From: Planctomycetota bacterium
GTDB taxonomy: Bacteria > Planctomycetota > Phycisphaerae > Sedimentisphaerales > Anaerobacaceae
Reading direction: 5' to 3'
NCBI GenBank assembly: GCA_019456145.1
Contig: VRUL01000022.1
Location: 1 to 64,000, forward strand
DNA length: 64,000 bases
Shown here: positions 36,286 through 46,359 of the stretch, piece by piece
Layout of the letters: the number at the start of each line of letters is the position of its first letter
Position numbering within the stretch: the first letter of the stretch is position 1
Notes under the pieces: model-generated
Told to the model about the DNA's origin: nothing
What the model saw: the letters and a program-made list of their open reading frames with translations, nothing else
Databases searched by the model: none
Position numbers and translations under genes: made by a program

Positions 36286-37311
36286 CTAAACTTTGAAGCG
36301 GAATGACTTATCAAGGACACATTCCTGCAGCAACTTACGAATATGCGCAATTCTTTTGTATCTGGGGCCTTCAAACTCTTTGAGAGTTACGCCATGTTTT
36401 TTGTATGCCTCGTAGATCTCTTTGGCGCCTCGGCGGGCGTTCCATTTAGGTTGGAATCTCGGCAATACCTGAGGCAGCCTGTCACAATTGACCCTGTAGC
36501 AGCGTTTGTCCGGAGAAGCTCCATCGGCAAATTCGACGTGACAATTGGGAACTGTTTCACCAACAATGTTGGCGATATCCCTGATCTGAAGGTTGTCTTC
36601 AGTCACACCTACGTTGAAGGCCTGATTGTGAACCAACTCTTTCGGAGCATCAAGGACGGCAATAAATGCAAGGGCAATATCTCTTATATGTACGATAGGC
36701 CGCCAGGGGCTGCCGTCACTTTTTATCATTATCTTTCCGGTAGTAAAGGCCCATGCAATAAGGTTGTTCAGTACCAAATCAAAGCGATGACGCGGAGAGA
36801 CACCGTAAGCAGTTGCGTTACGCAGAAATGTAGGCGAGAAGTTGTCATCAGCCAGAGCCGATATGTCCCGTTCGGTCAAGACCTTTGACTCGCCGTAAGG
36901 TGTTACCGGATTAAACGGCGATTCTTCGGTGAGCCATTCTTCACCTCCTGCGCCATAATTACTGCATGATGAGGAGAATACAAACCGCTCTACACCTACA
37001 CTCTTGGCCAACTCAACCAACCGTACCGAAGCTCGATAATTAATCTCGTATGTCAGCTCCGGATTAAAGTCACCCAGTGGGTCGTTCGACAGTCCCGCCA
37101 GATGACAGATTGCATCAAAGCCCTCTAAGTCGTCAGATTCGATATCGCGGACATCTTTTTTGATGTATGGAATATTCGGGACAGCCTCACCAAAAGTGCA
37201 TCGCCTGTAAAGGTCACTGTCGAGCCCAACTACCTCATGACCTCCGGCTATTAACATGGGCGTCAGAACAGTACCAATATATCCGTGAGACCCGGTCACT
37301 AATACTCTCAT
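36286..37311 (-). CDS. NAD-dependent sugar epimerase/dehydratase (extended SDR)
   Basis: A 341-aa extended short-chain dehydrogenase. The start at 37311 ([13 protein letters not shown]) is chosen because GGGAG lies 7 nt upstream; the longer frame to 37380 overlaps the preceding gene. The Gly-rich NAD site TGSHGYIG, the FSSSCSNYG strand with active-site Ser/Ser, and the YGESK catalytic Tyr-Lys are present. It probably epimerises or reduces the 4-keto sugar made in the CDP branch. It begins 4 bp after the stop of the cytidylyltransferase gene. The similar enzyme at 56928-57884 shows it is a recurrent type in this locus. Confidence 0.85.
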   Translation of the reverse strand: MRVLVTGSHGYIGTVLTPMLIAGGHEVVGLDSDLYRRCTFGEAVPNIPYIKKDVRDIESDDLEGFDAICHLAGLSNDPLGDFNPELTYEINYRASVRLVELAKSVGVERFVFSSSCSNYGAGGEEWLTEESPFNPVTPYGESKVLTERDISALADDNFSPTFLRNATAYGVSPRHRFDLVLNNLIAWAFTTGKIMIKSDGSPWRPIVHIRDIALAFIAVLDAPKELVHNQAFNVGVTEDNLQIRDIANIVGETVPNCHVEFADGASPDKRCYRVNCDRLPQVLPRFQPKWNARRGAKEIYEAYKKHGVTLKEFEGPRYKRIAHIRKLLQECVLDKSFRFKV

Positions 37312-37315
37312 TCTT

Positions 37316-38089
37316 TCACTCCCGAACTTTCCATGGTGCATTTCCAGTGCACCACAAATTTTCAAGTATGTGTTTTTCACGCAATGTATCCATACATTGC
37401 CAAAAGGAGTTATGCCGATATGCCTTCAATTGATTGTCTCTTGCCAGCGACTCTAACGGTTCCTTCTCCCATTGTGTTTGATCACCGTCAATGTAGTCAA
37501 ATATACCGGGTTCAAGGACGAAGAAAGCACCATTTATCCATCCTTCCCGAGTCTGAGGCTTTTCTGAAAATACCTCTATAGTATCGCCATTAAGTTCCAG
37601 ATGGCCATAACGAGCAGTTGGCCGAACAGCTGTAAGAGTGGCCAATTTCCCATGAGACCGATGGAAGGCCAGCAGCTCATCCAGATTAACATCCGATAGG
37701 CCATCCCCCCAGGTCAACATAAACGTCTGATTTCCAATATGAGGAGCCAGCCGCTTTATTCTTCCTCCGGTTAATGTCTCCAAGCCTGTATCAATCAGAT
37801 GAACCGTCCAGTCAGGATGGTTGTTATTTTCGTGCATCCGCACGTCCCCGTTTTTGGTCTTGACTGTCAGATTGCTATGAATCGAGCAATAGTCCATAAG
37901 ATATTTCTTGATATACTCTCCCTTATATCCAAGGGCTATGATGAATTCGTTGTAACCGTAGTATGAGTAATGCTTCATAATGTGCCATAGAATCGGCCTG
38001 CCACCGATTTCGACCATTGGTTTGGGTTTTGTCTCCGTTTCTTCCGCCAGCCGAGTCCCGGCACCACCAGCAAGAATCGCAACTTTCAT
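37316..38089 (-). CDS. rfbF: Glucose-1-phosphate cytidylyltransferase
   Basis: A 257-aa nucleotidyltransferase that makes CDP-glucose from glucose-1-phosphate and CTP. Length and motifs fit the family: [25 protein letters not shown] at the start (nucleotide and catalytic Lys), [32 protein letters not shown], and [27 protein letters not shown] with the metal-binding Asp. CDP-glucose feeds the synthesis of dideoxy and branched sugars, and the next genes encode an epimerase and a C-methyltransferase. The partner dehydratase (rfbG) is missing from the window. Confidence 0.9.
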   Translation of the reverse strand: MKVAILAGGAGTRLAEETETKPKPMVEIGGRPILWHIMKHYSYYGYNEFIIALGYKGEYIKKYLMDYCSIHSNLTVKTKNGDVRMHENNNHPDWTVHLIDTGLETLTGGRIKRLAPHIGNQTFMLTWGDGLSDVNLDELLAFHRSHGKLATLTAVRPTARYGHLELNGDTIEVFSEKPQTREGWINGAFFVLEPGIFDYIDGDQTQWEKEPLESLARDNQLKAYRHNSFWQCMDTLREKHILENLWCTGNAPWKVRE

Positions 38090-38116
38090 TTTTTTAATCC
38101 CCCTTATTTATATTAC

Positions 38117-38374
38117 CTATAACAAATTCAGCAAAATCTGAACAATTCGTTCAGGAGCTTTGCCGTCCCAGAGCCTTGGTCTGGAATCAGGTTTTGTCAC
38201 ATTCAAACTCTCTCGATAGCCGCTCAGTATTCTATTTGCATCCGTGACAACCAGGATATTTGTTCCTTCAGTAATTGTTATTGGCCTTTCGGTGTTTTCA
38301 CGAATTGCCAGGCAGGGTATTCCGAGGATCGTGGTTTCTTCCTGAATGCCGCCAGAATTACGGCTTTGATTTTT
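38117..38374 (-). pseudogene. wecB: C-terminal fragment of UDP-GlcNAc 2-epimerase
   Basis: An 85-codon minus-strand frame without a start encodes RNSGGIQEETTILGIPCLAIRENTERPITITEGTN and ends PRLWDGKAPERIVQILLNLL. This is the C-terminal UDP-binding part of WecB-type UDP-N-acetylglucosamine 2-epimerase, whose full length is about 370 aa. The usual DSGG reads NSGG. Everything upstream (38375-38560) is unrelated and ends at the giant DUF2341 gene, so the first three quarters of the gene have been deleted. Insertion of the large repeat gene or a recombination event at this site may have removed it. Confidence 0.8.
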
Positions 38375-38560
38375 CGCCTTTTGATAGATTCTTTACGTGA
38401 TATCTTTCCCACCTTCTGTTCCTATATGGGTGTTTGACACAACATAAAGTATAAATTGTCACACTTGCTTACGAGCTGGTTTCTATATAGCACCCACATA
38501 TGAAAAACTCCCGGTATACCTCCGCTATATAAGTAGATGAGCCTGTTCAAACCTGTTGCT
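38375..38560. other. Short non-coding gap after the wecB fragment
   Basis: No gene is seen. This is the junction between the truncated wecB fragment and the end of the giant DUF2341 gene. Confidence 0.5.
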
Positions 38561-41500
38561 TCAACGCTGAACCTCACTGCCCAAACTATAAAACGCGGCA
38601 GGACTGCTCTGGTTTTTATACTCTGTGGACATCCATTCAGCAGTTCTGGCGACATTGGAAATACGCACTTCATCAATAAGACCACTAAACGGTTGTAAAT
38701 AGGAAAGTCCGTTGCGATGCACACCGATATATAAATCCTGAATGGGCGTAATATCTCCTGGACAACTCCCCATGCTATACGAATTACCATTGAGCCATAA
38801 GTCAATATTGCCGGTGCTTGACCTGGTTAGACCAACATAATACCAGGTGTCCGTGGCCAAGGTTACTCCGACAACACCAGTTACGACACTTGTCCTGCCA
38901 TCGTTTTTCACCTCAACATACAAATCATTGTTTGAAGTCCATAGACCTATGACGGCATTCCCCCCACCAACGTCTCTGTGGGTTGCAATTGCCCTGTAAC
39001 TATCGAGCAGATACGATTTGAACCAGAGCGTATAAGAAAATCCTTGACCGGAAACACGATCCAATCCGTCATTGTCGGCAACACTGATGTAATCATCCAC
39101 GCCGTCGAAATCCTGACCGTCAACTGTTTGTACAGGTTCGTCCGGTCCTTTCTTCACGCCATCGTTTTGATTAACAGTACTATCATTAGTAGTACCGGCG
39201 GTTACATCCCTCAAATGCTGAACCATCACAAAATCGGAATCCCACACACTCTCAGGATTCTGCTGACTACCGACAGCAGCGTTACCGTAATACATATACA
39301 ATTCAGTATCCGCGGTTGGGGAGAGACTGTTTACACTGACCCAGGCGACCAGCTTTCCAGTATTAGAATCGAAGTACTCTATTTCGTGATTTAGCTTAGT
39401 CCCGGAATAATCTGCGAACACGATATCATCACCATCACTCTGTGCCTTGCCGGCCAGATCAGCATCCGAATCAAGACTGATAAGAACCGGGAAATTAGTA
39501 AGAGCACCGTCAACCTTTGTGTTATCGATCATTATCTCTTTTCTGTAAAGCCAGTTGTTATTCCACCAGCCACCAGGTCCAGACTGGGTTATAAAACTAA
39601 AGACTCTGTTTGTCGAATATTGACCGTCGTTTACATCCACAGTCCAGGTGTATTGCGTATTGTATTCCAACGACCCGCCCGTTATCGGTATCTGGATGGT
39701 TGTTCCGCTGCTCACACCAGTACCGGTTTGTACGCCACCGATAACATCAGGGCTCGAAGTTACCTGATAATCCATTTCGCCATTTTCAGGATCTGTGATA
39801 GAGAAACTCAATTGAGCCAGCGATATAGATATACCGTTTGAACCATCCAACGGAGCTTCATTTGATATGATTGGCGGGTTGTTTGCTTTGGTGGTAAATA
39901 AATAGGTTTCGCTTGTCCAGGTACCGCTACCGGCAGGATCGGTGGCATCGACCCTCCAGGAATACTGGGTGCTGTAACTGTCAAACATTGTTGCCGGTTG
40001 AGTATACGTGCCGTTTCCACCTGTCTGTATGGTCCCAATCTGCTGCCACGAGCCGGAGGCGTTGGTCATGAACTTGATGTCTATGGTATCGCCCTGATTG
40101 TCAACAGCAGTGATATAAAGCGTCGGATTCAGGGCCACGTCCACCGCCCCGCTTGTTGGGCTTTCATTTGAGAGCACAGGGGGTTGCTGGGGAGTTTGCG
40201 TAACGGTTGTAAATGAATAGATTTCGCTCGTCGTGCCGCCGCTGCCGACAGGATCGGTGGCGTCTACCCTCCACGAATACTGGGTGCTGTAGCTGTCAAA
40301 CATTGTTGTCGGTTGAGTATACGTGCCGTTTCCACCTGTCTGAGTGGTCCCGATCTGCTGCCACGAGCCGGAGGCGTTGGTCATGAACTTGATGTCCATT
40401 ATGTCGTCCTGATTGTCAACAGCAGTGACAGAAAGAGTGGGATTCAAGGGCACGCCTACAGCCCCGTTGACGGGAATTTCATTTGATAGGACCGGCCCTT
40501 CAGGAGGCTGCCCAAACTCTTCGATGCCAACGGAATAGAAAGCATCAGGATTCTGCTGATTGTTATACTCCGTGGAAATCCACTCGTAGCTTCTGGCGAT
40601 ATCGGAAATACGAACATCATCAATGCTGCCATAAAGCAAATCACCTATCCACATGTCGACATTGTTGACTCCGATTGACTGGCTTAGGAATGTCGAGAGC
40701 ACGAGACTACCGTCAATATAAATATCCATAGTACTGCCATCAAACGATACAGTGACGTCATGCCAGATTGTCCAGTTATATCCTCCGACCTGTACACTGG
40801 TCTCAATCCCACCAATTGAGACAACCAGGGTGTTATTTGCAGAATTCAGCCATAATCCATATCCCGAATTTGTCCCTTCCTTCGAGAGAATTACGGGATA
40901 GGTATTGGGCTGGCCTGAGAGTTGTGAATCCAGCTTGACCCAGCATTCCAGTGTAATTGCGTCGGTAATATCAAGAGCGGGGCTGTCGGGGACAACCATA
41001 TAGTCATCCTGGCCGCTGAAGTTATAGCCGCCGCCTATCTTGCAGAATCCCTGGACAGGCCCACCAACCCCGGCACCGTCTCCGTGGTTGGCGTTTGTTG
41101 TAGAATCCCTCATAACTCCTTTCAGCGCCTGCGGGATACTCGGCGAAATAAACAGACCGACCTGCCTCGAACCTGCTTCCCCATCATGATATACCCACAG
41201 CTCGCCATTTGTCAGATTATAGCTGTTTACATTGATGTTATCCGCCAATACACATGGTGTATCCTGGTCGTGTCTGTCAAATCCCGTGTAGGAACATGGT
41301 TTTACAGGACCAAGATATTCTCTGTCGCCAGGATAGAATGTTGGATTTATATCACGATAGAGTTCAATCCTGGTGTAGTCACTTCCAAACATATAATGCG
41401 GTACGAGCATATAGTAGTAATTTTCATACTTGAAAACGCAGGGACAGAAGCGTCCTCCGCCCATAATCGGATTATTTTGGTCCTTAGTCCAATTCACGAG

Positions 41501-44500
41501 ATCCGTGGAGGTTGCAATACCGATATTTCTACCGCCAGTATAAGAACACTCATAATAGTTGTAATATGTGTTGTCGACTTTGATTGTGCCCCAGCTTTCA
41601 GCCCCTCTTTCATCCCATGTACCTGCTGTGCTCATCAGCACCGGATTAAGGGGATGTTTCACCCAGTTAATCCCGTCGGATGATGTAGCCAGCCCGGTAG
41701 CATCAGCTCCAATCGAGGGATTATCCCCTCGATACAACATATACCAGGTATTGCCTTCTTTCCAGGCCCAAGGTACACCAACTTTTCCTTCCCAGCTTTC
41801 AGTTGGTGATAATACAGGATTTATCGGGTGTTTTGTCCAAATCTTTCCGTCAGGAGACGTGGCGTGGTCCGTGTGGTTGCCATTAGTGCAGTACATATGA
41901 TATGTATCGTCCACCTTGAAGATGCTGGCAAACGTTCCGAGGCTATAAACGCTCTGCCCGATTTCCGGATAAGGTATCCAGTTGTGCGGGAAATGCTGCA
42001 CCATTTTGTAATTAGAGTCCCATACGGCGTTCAAGTTTTCCTGGTTTCCAGCAGCATCGTTGCCGTAATATATGTACAAGGTTGTGTCGGAGGTTTGAGA
42101 GAGATTGCTTACCGCCACCCAGGCAACAAGTTCGCCCGTGTCGTGGTGATAGAACTCTATTTCATGGTTGAGCCTGGTCCCGAAATAATCGGTGAACAGG
42201 ATGTCGTCACCGTCGCCCTGGGCATTACCGGCAAGATCCGCATCGGAAGACAGACTGATAAGAACAGGAAAGTTGGTCAGATCACCGTTGACTTTTGTGC
42301 GATCGATTATTATCTCTTTTCTGTACAGCCAGCTGGTATTCCACCAGCTACCAGGCTCGGATTGTGTTGTAAAAGTAAAAACCCTGGATGTCGAATATTG
42401 GCGGTCGTTTACATCCACAGTCCAGGTATATTGCGTCCTGTAATCCAACGGTCCCCCGGTTATCGGTATCTGAATTGTTGTTCCGCCGCTCAGGTCGGTA
42501 CCGGTTTGCACGCCACCGATAATATCAGGGGTGGAGGCTACGGTATAATCCATTGCGTCCATTTCAGGATCTATAAGAGAGAAACTCAAATGAGAGATTG
42601 AAACGGATACAACAGATGAACCATTCGAAGGAGCTTCATTAGATACAATCGGTGCGGTATTTCCTCTGGTGGTAAATGAATAGGTTTCGCTTGTCCAGCT
42701 TCCGCTGCCGACAGGATCGGTGGCGTCTACCCTCCACGAATACTGCGTGCCGTAGCTGTCAAACATTGTTGTCGGTTGAGTATACGTGCCGTTTCCGCCT
42801 GTTTGGGTGGTCCCGATCTGCTGCCACGAGCCGGAGGCGTTTGTCATGAACATGATGTCCATGGTATCGTCCTGATTGTCAACAGCAGTGACCGAAAGCG
42901 TCGGATTCAAGGCGACGTTCACAGCCCCGTCGGCGGGTGTTTGGTTTGAGAGCACTGGTTCTTCCGGAAGCCGCCCAATCTCTTCGACACCAACCGAATA
43001 GAAAGCATCAGGATTCTGCTGATTTTTATAGCTCGTGGAGATCCACTCGTTGCTTCTGGCGATTCTGGAAACACGTACCTCGTCAATAATACCCTGGAAG
43101 TATTCGCCCCAGGCTGTGTTTCGACCAATGTAAAATGGTTCATTGCTGGATGGAGCAGCGAGCATCAAGGCACCGCTTACAGCTGTTACAGCGGCATTTG
43201 CCCCATTCTTATAGATACTCAAAGTCGAGCCATCGTAAATGAGCGCCACGTGTGTCCACTGGTCAGCATTAATAGAAACATCGGGTTTCCAATCTCCGTT
43301 CCTTGGTCCTGCCAGGGAAGCCCCGATTCTGCCATTGTTAATAAACCAGTAAAGGTCCTTTCTGTTACCGGGTTGGGAAAACTTAGAAGCAATTGTACTC
43401 CAAACAATAACGTCCGCGGGATTGATCCAGGCTGAAACGGTAATTTCATCAACAATATCAAAACTTGGATTATCCGCCACACTGATATAATCATCACCGC
43501 CGTCGAAATACTGACCGTCAACTGTTTCTACAGGTTCGTCCGGTCCTTTCTTCGTACCATCGTTTTGATTAACAGTACTACCGTTGGTAGTACCGGCGGT
43601 TACATCCCTCAAATGCTGAACCATCACAAAATCGGAATCCCACACACTTTCAGGATTCTGCTGGTTACCGACAGTTTCGTTAGCGTAATACATATACAAC
43701 GTCGTATCCGCGGTTGGAGATAGCGTGTTTACCCTGACCCAGGCGACCAGTTCTCCGGTCGCAGGATCAAAATGCTCTATTTCGTGATTGAGCCTGATTC
43801 CGGAATAATCTGCGAACACGATATCGTCACCATCACTCTGTGCCTTGCCGGCCAGATCAGCATCCGAATCAAGACTGATAAGAACCGGGAAATTAGTAAG
43901 AACACCGTCAACCTTTGTGTAATCGATTATTATCTCTTTTCTGTAAAGCCAGCTGTAATCCCACCAGCCACCGGGTTCAGACTGCGTTGTAAAACTAAAG
44001 ATTCTGTTTGTCGAATATTGACCGTCGTTTACATCCACAGTCCAGGTGTATTGCGTATTGTATTCCAACGCCCCGCCCGTTATCGGTATCTGGATGGTTG
44101 TTCCGCTGCTCACACCAGTACCGGTTTGTACGCCACCTATAATATCAGGGCTCGAAGTTACCTGATAATCCATTTCCCCATTTTCAGAATCTATGAGAGA
44201 GAAACTCAATTGAGCAAGCGATGCAGATACACCGTTTGCCCCATCAACCGGATCTTCACTCGATATGATTGGCGGGGTGTTTGCTTTCGTGGTGAAGGAA
44301 TAAGTCTGACTTGTCCAGGTACCGCTACCGGCAGGATCGGTGGCATCGACCCTCCAGGAATACTGGGTGCTGTAACTGTCAAACATTGTTGCCGGTTGAG
44401 TATACGTGCCGTTTCCGCCTGTCTGTGTGGTCCCGATCTGCTGCCACGAACCGGAGGCGTTGGTCATGAACTTGATTTCCATGGTGTCGCCCTGATTGTC

Positions 44501-46066
44501 AACAGCAGTGACCGAAAAAGTGGGATTCAAGGCCACGTCCACTGCCCCATCTGTGGGGGTTTCATTTGAGAGCACAGGCGGATCCTGAACAGGTTCTGCA
44601 ATGGTGGTAAATGAATAGATTTCGCTTGTCCAGTTGCCGCTGCCGGCAGGGTCGGTTGCGTCCACCCTCCACGAATACTGCGTGCTGTAGCTGTCAAACA
44701 TTGTTGTCAGTTGAGTATACGTACCGTTTCCGCCTGTCCGGGTGGTTCCGATCTGCTCCCACAAGCCGGAGACATTGGTCATGAAGATGATGTCCATTGT
44801 GTCGCCCTGATTGTCAACAGCAATGACTGAAAGCGTCGGATTCAGGGCCATGTCCACAGCCCCGTCGGCGGGTATTTCATTTGAGAGTACCGGCTCTTCA
44901 GGAAGCTGCCCAATCTCTTCTGCACCAACGGCATAGAATGCACCAGGATTCTGCTGATTTTTATAGCTCGTGGAGATCCACTCGCTACCTCTGGCGATAT
45001 TGGAAATACGCACCTCGTCAATAATACCCTGGAAATACTCGCCCCAGGCTGTGTTTCGACCAATATAAAATGATTCATTGCTGGATGGGGCAGCGAGCAT
45101 CAGGGGACCATTTGCCGCGGTTGCAGCAACATTTGCCCCATTTTTATAGATAGTCATAGCAGAGCCATCGTAAATGAGCGCTACGTATGTCCAGAGACCA
45201 GCTTCAATAGAAACATCCGGTTTCCAATCTCTGCCGGGAACTCCACTTGGTCCTGCCAAGGATGCCCCAATTCTTCCATTGTAAAGAAACCAGTAAAAAT
45301 CCTTTCTGTAACCAGGTGTGTAGGCAAACTTGGAAGCAATAGTACTCCAAGGACTCACGTTCATGGGATTGATCCAGGCTGTAATGGTGATTTCAGCAGC
45401 AATATCAAAACTTGGATTATCAGCGACGTTGATATGATCATCGACGCCGTCGAAATCCTGGCCGTCAACTGTTTCAGCAGGTTCGTCCGGGTCTTTCTTC
45501 GTGCCGTCGTTTTGATTAATTGTACTATCATTGGTAGTACCTGGGGTCGCATCCCTCAAATGTTGAACCACCACAAAATTGGAATCCCACGCATTTTCAG
45601 GATTCTGCTGACTACCGACAGCAGCGTTACCGTAATACATATATAATGTCGTATCCGCAGTTGAAGACAGAGAGCTTACCGCCACCCAGGCAACAAGTTC
45701 GCCCGTGTTGTAGTCATAGTGCTCTATTTCGTGATTTAGCCTGGTGCCTGGATAATCGGTAAATACGATATCGTCACCGTCAGTCTGTGCCTTTGCTGCA
45801 AGATCAGGGTCGGAATCAAGACTGATAAGCACAGGGAAATTTGTCATATCCCCATCAACCTTTGTGTAATCGATTATTATCTCCTTGCGATATAGCCAGC
45901 CTTCTCCCCATGGATCACCTACAGCTACCTGCGGAGCAACTGCTATTGCCAAAACCGTTAAAAATGGTAACAGCAAAGGCCAGGGTCTATTTATATTCCC
46001 TTGGTTGTTTACCGGGGATGTGTTCTTTTCAATAACAACTCCGGTATTTTTTTTGTTCTCAGTCAT
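38561..46066 (-). CDS. Giant secreted DUF2341/LamG repeat protein
   Basis: A 2501-aa exported protein. A polar N-terminus of 28 residues precedes a signal-type hydrophobic segment ending near residue 50. Four DUF2341 modules start at about residues 55, 704, 1244 and 2169 (W-L-Y-R-K-E-I-x-I-D). Each is followed by a LamG domain (about 199-379, 846-1022, 1679-1856, 2319-2493). Between units lie Ig-like copies of two types: five of type A (GGNGTYTQPxTMFDSYxTQYSWRVDATDP) and three of type B (GGVQTGTG...TQYTWTVDVNDxQYS). A five-bladed-propeller glycosidase-like segment (about 1363-1653, GH43/GH32-like, with repeats such as HATSPDGKIWTKHP) sits between the third DUF2341 and its LamG. The repeats are highly similar in DNA, so duplications are recent. 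No sorting tail is seen. Likely a surface glycan-binding protein. Confidence 0.8.
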   Translation of the reverse strand: MTENKKNTGVVIEKNTSPVNNQGNINRPWPLLLPFLTVLAIAVAPQVAVGDPWGEGWLYRKEIIIDYTKVDGDMTNFPVLISLDSDPDLAAKAQTDGDDIVFTDYPGTRLNHEIEHYDYNTGELVAWVAVSSLSSTADTTLYMYYGNAAVGSQQNPENAWDSNFVVVQHLRDATPGTTNDSTINQNDGTKKDPDEPAETVDGQDFDGVDDHINVADNPSFDIAAEITITAWINPMNVSPWSTIASKFAYTPGYRKDFYWFLYNGRIGASLAGPSGVPGRDWKPDVSIEAGLWTYVALIYDGSAMTIYKNGANVAATAANGPLMLAAPSSNESFYIGRNTAWGEYFQGIIDEVRISNIARGSEWISTSYKNQQNPGAFYAVGAEEIGQLPEEPVLSNEIPADGAVDMALNPTLSVIAVDNQGDTMDIIFMTNVSGLWEQIGTTRTGGNGTYTQLTTMFDSYSTQYSWRVDATDPAGSGNWTSEIYSFTTIAEPVQDPPVLSNETPTDGAVDVALNPTFSVTAVDNQGDTMEIKFMTNASGSWQQIGTTQTGGNGTYTQPATMFDSYSTQYSWRVDATDPAGSGTWTSQTYSFTTKANTPPIISSEDPVDGANGVSASLAQLSFSLIDSENGEMDYQVTSSPDIIGGVQTGTGVSSGTTIQIPITGGALEYNTQYTWTVDVNDGQYSTNRIFSFTTQSEPGGWWDYSWLYRKEIIIDYTKVDGVLTNFPVLISLDSDADLAGKAQSDGDDIVFADYSGIRLNHEIEHFDPATGELVAWVRVNTLSPTADTTLYMYYANETVGNQQNPESVWDSDFVMVQHLRDVTAGTTNGSTVNQNDGTKKGPDEPVETVDGQYFDGGDDYISVADNPSFDIVDEITVSAWINPADVIVWSTIASKFSQPGNRKDLYWFINNGRIGASLAGPRNGDWKPDVSINADQWTHVALIYDGSTLSIYKNGANAAVTAVSGALMLAAPSSNEPFYIGRNTAWGEYFQGIIDEVRVSRIARSNEWISTSYKNQQNPDAFYSVGVEEIGRLPEEPVLSNQTPADGAVNVALNPTLSVTAVDNQDDTMDIMFMTNASGSWQQIGTTQTGGNGTYTQPTTMFDSYGTQYSWRVDATDPVGSGSWTSETYSFTTRGNTAPIVSNEAPSNGSSVVSVSISHLSFSLIDPEMDAMDYTVASTPDIIGGVQTGTDLSGGTTIQIPITGGPLDYRTQYTWTVDVNDRQYSTSRVFTFTTQSEPGSWWNTSWLYRKEIIIDRTKVNGDLTNFPVLISLSSDADLAGNAQGDGDDILFTDYFGTRLNHEIEFYHHDTGELVAWVAVSNLSQTSDTTLYIYYGNDAAGNQENLNAVWDSNYKMVQHFPHNWIPYPEIGQSVYSLGTFASIFKVDDTYHMYCTNGNHTDHATSPDGKIWTKHPINPVLSPTESWEGKVGVPWAWKEGNTWYMLYRGDNPSIGADATGLATSSDGINWVKHPLNPVLMSTAGTWDERGAESWGTIKVDNTYYNYYECSYTGGRNIGIATSTDLVNWTKDQNNPIMGGGRFCPCVFKYENYYYMLVPHYMFGSDYTRIELYRDINPTFYPGDREYLGPVKPCSYTGFDRHDQDTPCVLADNINVNSYNLTNGELWVYHDGEAGSRQVGLFISPSIPQALKGVMRDSTTNANHGDGAGVGGPVQGFCKIGGGYNFSGQDDYMVVPDSPALDITDAITLECWVKLDSQLSGQPNTYPVILSKEGTNSGYGLWLNSANNTLVVSIGGIETSVQVGGYNWTIWHDVTVSFDGSTMDIYIDGSLVLSTFLSQSIGVNNVDMWIGDLLYGSIDDVRISDIARSYEWISTEYNNQQNPDAFYSVGIEEFGQPPEGPVLSNEIPVNGAVGVPLNPTLSVTAVDNQDDIMDIKFMTNASGSWQQIGTTQTGGNGTYTQPTTMFDSYSTQYSWRVDATDPVGSGGTTSEIYSFTTVTQTPQQPPVLSNESPTSGAVDVALNPTLYITAVDNQGDTIDIKFMTNASGSWQQIGTIQTGGNGTYTQPATMFDSYSTQYSWRVDATDPAGSGTWTSETYLFTTKANNPPIISNEAPLDGSNGISISLAQLSFSITDPENGEMDYQVTSSPDVIGGVQTGTGVSSGTTIQIPITGGSLEYNTQYTWTVDVNDGQYSTNRVFSFITQSGPGGWWNNNWLYRKEIMIDNTKVDGALTNFPVLISLDSDADLAGKAQSDGDDIVFADYSGTKLNHEIEYFDSNTGKLVAWVSVNSLSPTADTELYMYYGNAAVGSQQNPESVWDSDFVMVQHLRDVTAGTTNDSTVNQNDGVKKGPDEPVQTVDGQDFDGVDDYISVADNDGLDRVSGQGFSYTLWFKSYLLDSYRAIATHRDVGGGNAVIGLWTSNNDLYVEVKNDGRTSVVTGVVGVTLATDTWYYVGLTRSSTGNIDLWLNGNSYSMGSCPGDITPIQDLYIGVHRNGLSYLQPFSGLIDEVRISNVARTAEWMSTEYKNQSSPAAFYSLGSEVQR

Positions 46067-46359
46067 TGTATCTACCCTTTTTCTCCATAAATGACACTAA
46101 AACCGCACCTTAATTTGGCTGAACGTCTACACATCTGCTGCTTTCAACAAGATACACAAGTAAAACACCTACCATGCTTTAGGCTAACCTTAACTGAGAT
46201 TTCCGATATAACACGCCACCAAACTATTCTTCCCTTGTAATGTCCAATCAGACTGACAGATACGGCTAACCTTAGGTGGCTTTTCTGAAGCCTGCTTTCC
46301 AAAGTAGTTGCTGCCGATCAACCCGATGTTATTCAGCCTTCTAAACACTTTTTAAATCA
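46067..46359. other. Intergenic region upstream of the giant gene
   Basis: About 290 bp without a recognised gene. A minus-strand frame of about 50 codons is open near 46180-46340 but has no ribosome site or homology. It should hold the promoter of the giant gene and the end of the upstream operon. Confidence 0.5.

Noticed and set aside
43772..44569. A 265-aa plus-strand reading frame opposite the giant DUF2341 gene
   Set aside because: It is antisense to repeated modules of a clear coding gene; similar shadow frames recur at each repeat copy (41828, 39620), as expected from codon bias rather than from real genes.
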